From Flavobacteriia bacterium (lineage in GTDB: Bacteria; Bacteroidota; Bacteroidia; Flavobacteriales_D; Crocinitomicaceae), in NCBI GenBank assembly GCA_947450325.1, contig CANFUT010000005.1:1-64000 (forward strand): a stretch of DNA of 64,000 bases, given 5' to 3'. Positions 61,460 to 64,000 of this stretch are shown one piece after another. Numbering within the stretch: the first letter of the stretch is position 1; the number at the start of each line of letters is the position of its first letter. A program made the position numbers and the translations under genes. A model generated the notes under the pieces. It was not told where the DNA came from, did no database searches, and saw nothing but the letters and a program-made list of their open reading frames with translations.

Positions 61460-64000
61460 TTAACCAACAGACATTTTAGCTGATTCTTTCCAAAGATAAT
61501 TTGGTATTGGCTCATTTAATTCCCATTTTATATTCATTGGTTTTGAACCTTCTGTTTCTTTAAATTTACCTTCTCCAATGAAAACAAATCCCATTGTATT
61601 ACCATTTTCATCGTTCGCTTTTTCTCTTACAAAAAGCAAAATCTTTTTATCAATTTCTAGGTGTCTAATGTACGATAAGCCTTTACCAGAATCTGGTCTT
61701 GATGAATTCTGACTCTGCCAATGAAATAAATTTTCACTTATTGCGTAATCATCATACATAGTTGTAGGAGAAAAATTTTCTTCAGATTTGATAAGATTAA
61801 TAAATAAAAGTTCTGTATTTAAATTAGCATTCTCTGCCACACCTTCTCTACTTGAAGACTTTTTGTCAAATGTACTTAGTCTAAAAGCTGTTAAAATTTG
61901 ATCTCTCGTATATCGAGCATGGAGTTTTAATGGTTGAAGATATGGTAGGTCTATATCAATTTCCTTAAAGTCAATTCTATCAATTAAAATTTCCAAAACT
62001 TCTATGATTTCTTTTACTAAGACTGTATTTTTTCCGATTTGATTAATACTTTCTTCTAATGAACTATAGCCTCCTGCATTTTGCCACACATCATAATGTA
62101 ACATCAATAACATAATCTTTTCGTTTTCATTAAAATCTTTTATATTGATTTTAAACTTATTTTTAGCGAGTTTCAAAATAAAATTAAAATAGCTTGTAGA
62201 ACTTGATGAAAGCCATTTGTTACTAATCGCAGAAAAAATTTGCTTTTCGTTGATATTATCAAAATCATGAATAACACCTGCTCTTTCACAAAGTCTTGAC
62301 CAACTATCTTTCTTATAAATTGACTCTAATTTTATGTTATTTAACTTTATAAAATTTAGAATTGTTAAAGGTAATGAAGTCTGATGTTGATAATTTGTAA
62401 TCTTGGTAATCAATTGATTTACATTTAAAGTCGTTGCTCTTTTTATGTTTTCTAAAATTGTTTCTTTTGCTTTTTTATCCAAAACTATTGAACAACCTAG
62501 CGGTAAATGTGGGAAATCATCTTCAATTTCTTTAAGAACTGAAGTTGTTGTTTTTCCAATTAATGCTCTAAATTTATTTTCAAAATCATACTCAGGTCTT
62601 GAATTACCGACAAAATCTAAAACAGTCAAACAATCTTTACCCTCAGCTAAACGCAATCCGCGACCTAACTGTTGAAGAAAAACAGTTAAACTTTCAGTTG
62701 GACGAAGAAATAAAACAGTATCTATTTCAGGAATATCAACACCTTCATTAAAAATGTCTACCACAAATAGATAATTGAACTCTTTTCTTTTGAATTGATT
62801 TCTGATTTTTTCCCTATCATTGGAATTTTTAGATGTTAAAAAAGAAGCCTTTAATCCTGCTAAATTAAATTTTTCTGTCATGAAAATAGCATGTTCAACT
62901 GTAACACAAAATCCTATTGCACGAACATCGGTAATATCATGTAAATATTTTTCTAGTCCTTTGATAATTTCTCCAACTCGAACATTGTTTTTGGTATACA
63001 AACTTGTTAGTTCACTTGCAACATATTTCCCTTTTTCCCATTTTACAGTCGTCAAATCGACACTGTCAGTTATCCCAAAATATTGAAATGGTGATAATAA
63101 TTTTTGATTTAATGCTTCCGGTAGTCTTATTTCTGCTGCAATTCGATCGCAAAAATCATCTAATATATTTTCTCCATCCATTCTCTCAGGAGTAGCTGTA
63201 AGTCCTAATAATACTTTGGGTTTAAAATAATTTAAAATTGGTCTATAAGTAGATGCTGAAATATGATGAACTTCATCAACTATTATAAAATCATAATATT
63301 CTGGTGAAAGATTACTGTTTTTTAATCTGTTATTTAATGTTTGGACAGAAGCAAAAACATATTCGTTGCTCGTTGGTTCCAATCCATCAACCCATAAATC
63401 ACCAAAGTTATTGTCTTTTAAAACGCCTTGAAAAGTTGCTTTTGCTTGTTGTAAAATTTCTTTTCGATGTGCTACAAAAAGAAGTTTAGATGATTTGTTA
63501 TTTAATTTGAAATTTTTGTAATCAAAAGCAGAGATTACCGTTTTTCCAGTTCCGGTTGCAGCAACTAATAAGTTTTTAAATCTTTTGTGAATTGATCTTT
63601 CAACTTCTAACTTTTCTAATATTGCTTTTTGATATGGAAATGGCGTAATATCAAACATATAAATATTTGGTGTATATTCTTTAGAAAACTTACCATCTTT
63701 TAATGCTTTAACTAATTTTTCAGAATCCGTATTTTTATCAAATGTTTCGAATTCAGAATTCTGCCAATATGCTTCAAATGTTTTTCTGAATTTATCAATT
63801 ATATGACTAACTTCCTTCGTGGTTATTTTTAAATTCCACTCCAAACCATCCGTTAGTGCAGAACGAGAAAAATTAGAAGAACCAATATAGCCAGTATGAA
63901 AACCTGTATTTCTCTCAAATAAATATGCTTTTGCATGAAGTCTTTCGTTTCCAGTGTTATAAGAGATTTTCACTTCTGTATTTTCCAAAGAGGATAAAAG
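61460..64000 (-). CDS. PLD-like plus DEAD/DEAH helicase protein with DUF3427-type C-domain, 5' end outside the window
   Basis: At least 846 residues; the frame is open to the window edge, so the N-terminus is missing. The visible start shows the end of a phospholipase D-like domain (H18-A-K20, then GSSNFSRSALTDGLEWN). An SF2 helicase follows: Walker A VAATGTGKT (about 142-150), DEVHH at 238-242, and helicase C motifs DIFNEGVDIPEIDTVLFLRP and QLGRGLRLAEGK. The C-terminal 300 residues (DFNENEKIMLLMLHYDVWQN to the end, FSPTTMYDDYAISENLFHWQ) fit DUF3427. Such proteins are often found in mobile or defence-related loci; that role here is only an inference. The 240 bases downstream to moxR hold nothing recognised. 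Confidence 0.88.
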   Translation of the reverse strand, partial: LLSSLENTEVKISYNTGNERLHAKAYLFERNTGFHTGYIGSSNFSRSALTDGLEWNLKITTKEVSHIIDKFRKTFEAYWQNSEFETFDKNTDSEKLVKALKDGKFSKEYTPNIYMFDITPFPYQKAILEKLEVERSIHKRFKNLLVAATGTGKTVISAFDYKNFKLNNKSSKLLFVAHRKEILQQAKATFQGVLKDNNFGDLWVDGLEPTSNEYVFASVQTLNNRLKNSNLSPEYYDFIIVDEVHHISASTYRPILNYFKPKVLLGLTATPERMDGENILDDFCDRIAAEIRLPEALNQKLLSPFQYFGITDSVDLTTVKWEKGKYVASELTSLYTKNNVRVGEIIKGLEKYLHDITDVRAIGFCVTVEHAIFMTEKFNLAGLKASFLTSKNSNDREKIRNQFKRKEFNYLFVVDIFNEGVDIPEIDTVLFLRPTESLTVFLQQLGRGLRLAEGKDCLTVLDFVGNSRPEYDFENKFRALIGKTTTSVLKEIEDDFPHLPLGCSIVLDKKAKETILENIKRATTLNVNQLITKITNYQHQTSLPLTILNFIKLNNIKLESIYKKDSWSRLCERAGVIHDFDNINEKQIFSAISNKWLSSSSTSYFNFILKLAKNKFKINIKDFNENEKIMLLMLHYDVWQNAGGYSSLEESINQIGKNTVLVKEIIEVLEILIDRIDFKEIDIDLPYLQPLKLHARYTRDQILTAFRLSTFDKKSSSREGVAENANLNTELLFINLIKSEENFSPTTMYDDYAISENLFHWQSQNSSRPDSGKGLSYIRHLEIDKKILLFVREKANDENGNTMGFVFIGEGKFKETEGSKPMNIKWELNEPIPNYLWKESAKMSVG

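Overview
The window is about 64 kb of AT-rich DNA that looks like a Bacteroidota chromosome, most likely order Flavobacteriales. The evidence is promoters of the TTG / TAnnTTTG type, many MKK-type signal peptides ending in SAQ or FAQ, a TonB-dependent receptor with a carboxypeptidase-like N-terminal domain, the ubiE-porT neighbourhood of the type IX secretion system, and a guaB / parvulin / SurA-like / moxR block. Family or genus cannot be proved from the sequence alone. No rRNA, tRNA or CRISPR array was seen.

Layout. 1-0.5 kb: terminal repeats resembling the end of an IS21-type element, next to a possibly truncated GRAM-like gene. 0.5-8 kb: secreted proteins, a response regulator and cytoplasmic HisKA_2 kinase pair, a lone DUF58 protein, and a glycine-zipper stress protein. 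8-10 kb: a minus-strand operon in which a YidD-like protein precedes two related PGLG/PGFG membrane proteins. 10.3-13.3 kb: rpsO and pnp, surrounded by three clusters of AGAC/GTCT repeats, then the remnant of a fic gene. 13.5-25 kb: small secreted proteins, a reductase, an esterase, a TonB receptor, an intact class II Fic protein with four operator-like repeats at its promoter, and a 1391-residue CheB-CheR-PAS-kinase-receiver protein. 25-32 kb: a stress-type cluster (XRE-pentapeptide regulator, His-rich protein, lipocalin, PfpI/DJ-1, semialdehyde dehydrogenase, BON protein, Dps, SHOCT protein) in which two transcription units share an almost identical, non-standard promoter.

33-42 kb is the accessory part: hydrolases, hemB, a 184-bp near-copy of the 3' end of hemB about 1.9 kb downstream with two unfamiliar genes between the copies, a mazEF module with a palindromic operator, and small hypothetical genes. 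42-47 kb holds REP-like repeat clusters together with mscL, glmM, ribH and a TPR membrane protein. 48-61 kb is housekeeping: an aminotransferase, a heptose kinase, ubiE, porT, an FAD protein, trmL, ogt, guaB, two parvulin-type periplasmic chaperones and moxR. The window ends inside a PLD-helicase-DUF3427-type gene on the minus strand.

The best candidates for something not yet described are the shared stress promoter (26.8 and 29.9 kb), the Fic operator array together with the decayed fic locus at 13.2 kb, the hemB 3'-duplication with its cargo, the YidD-PGLG operon, and the structurally covarying REP families.
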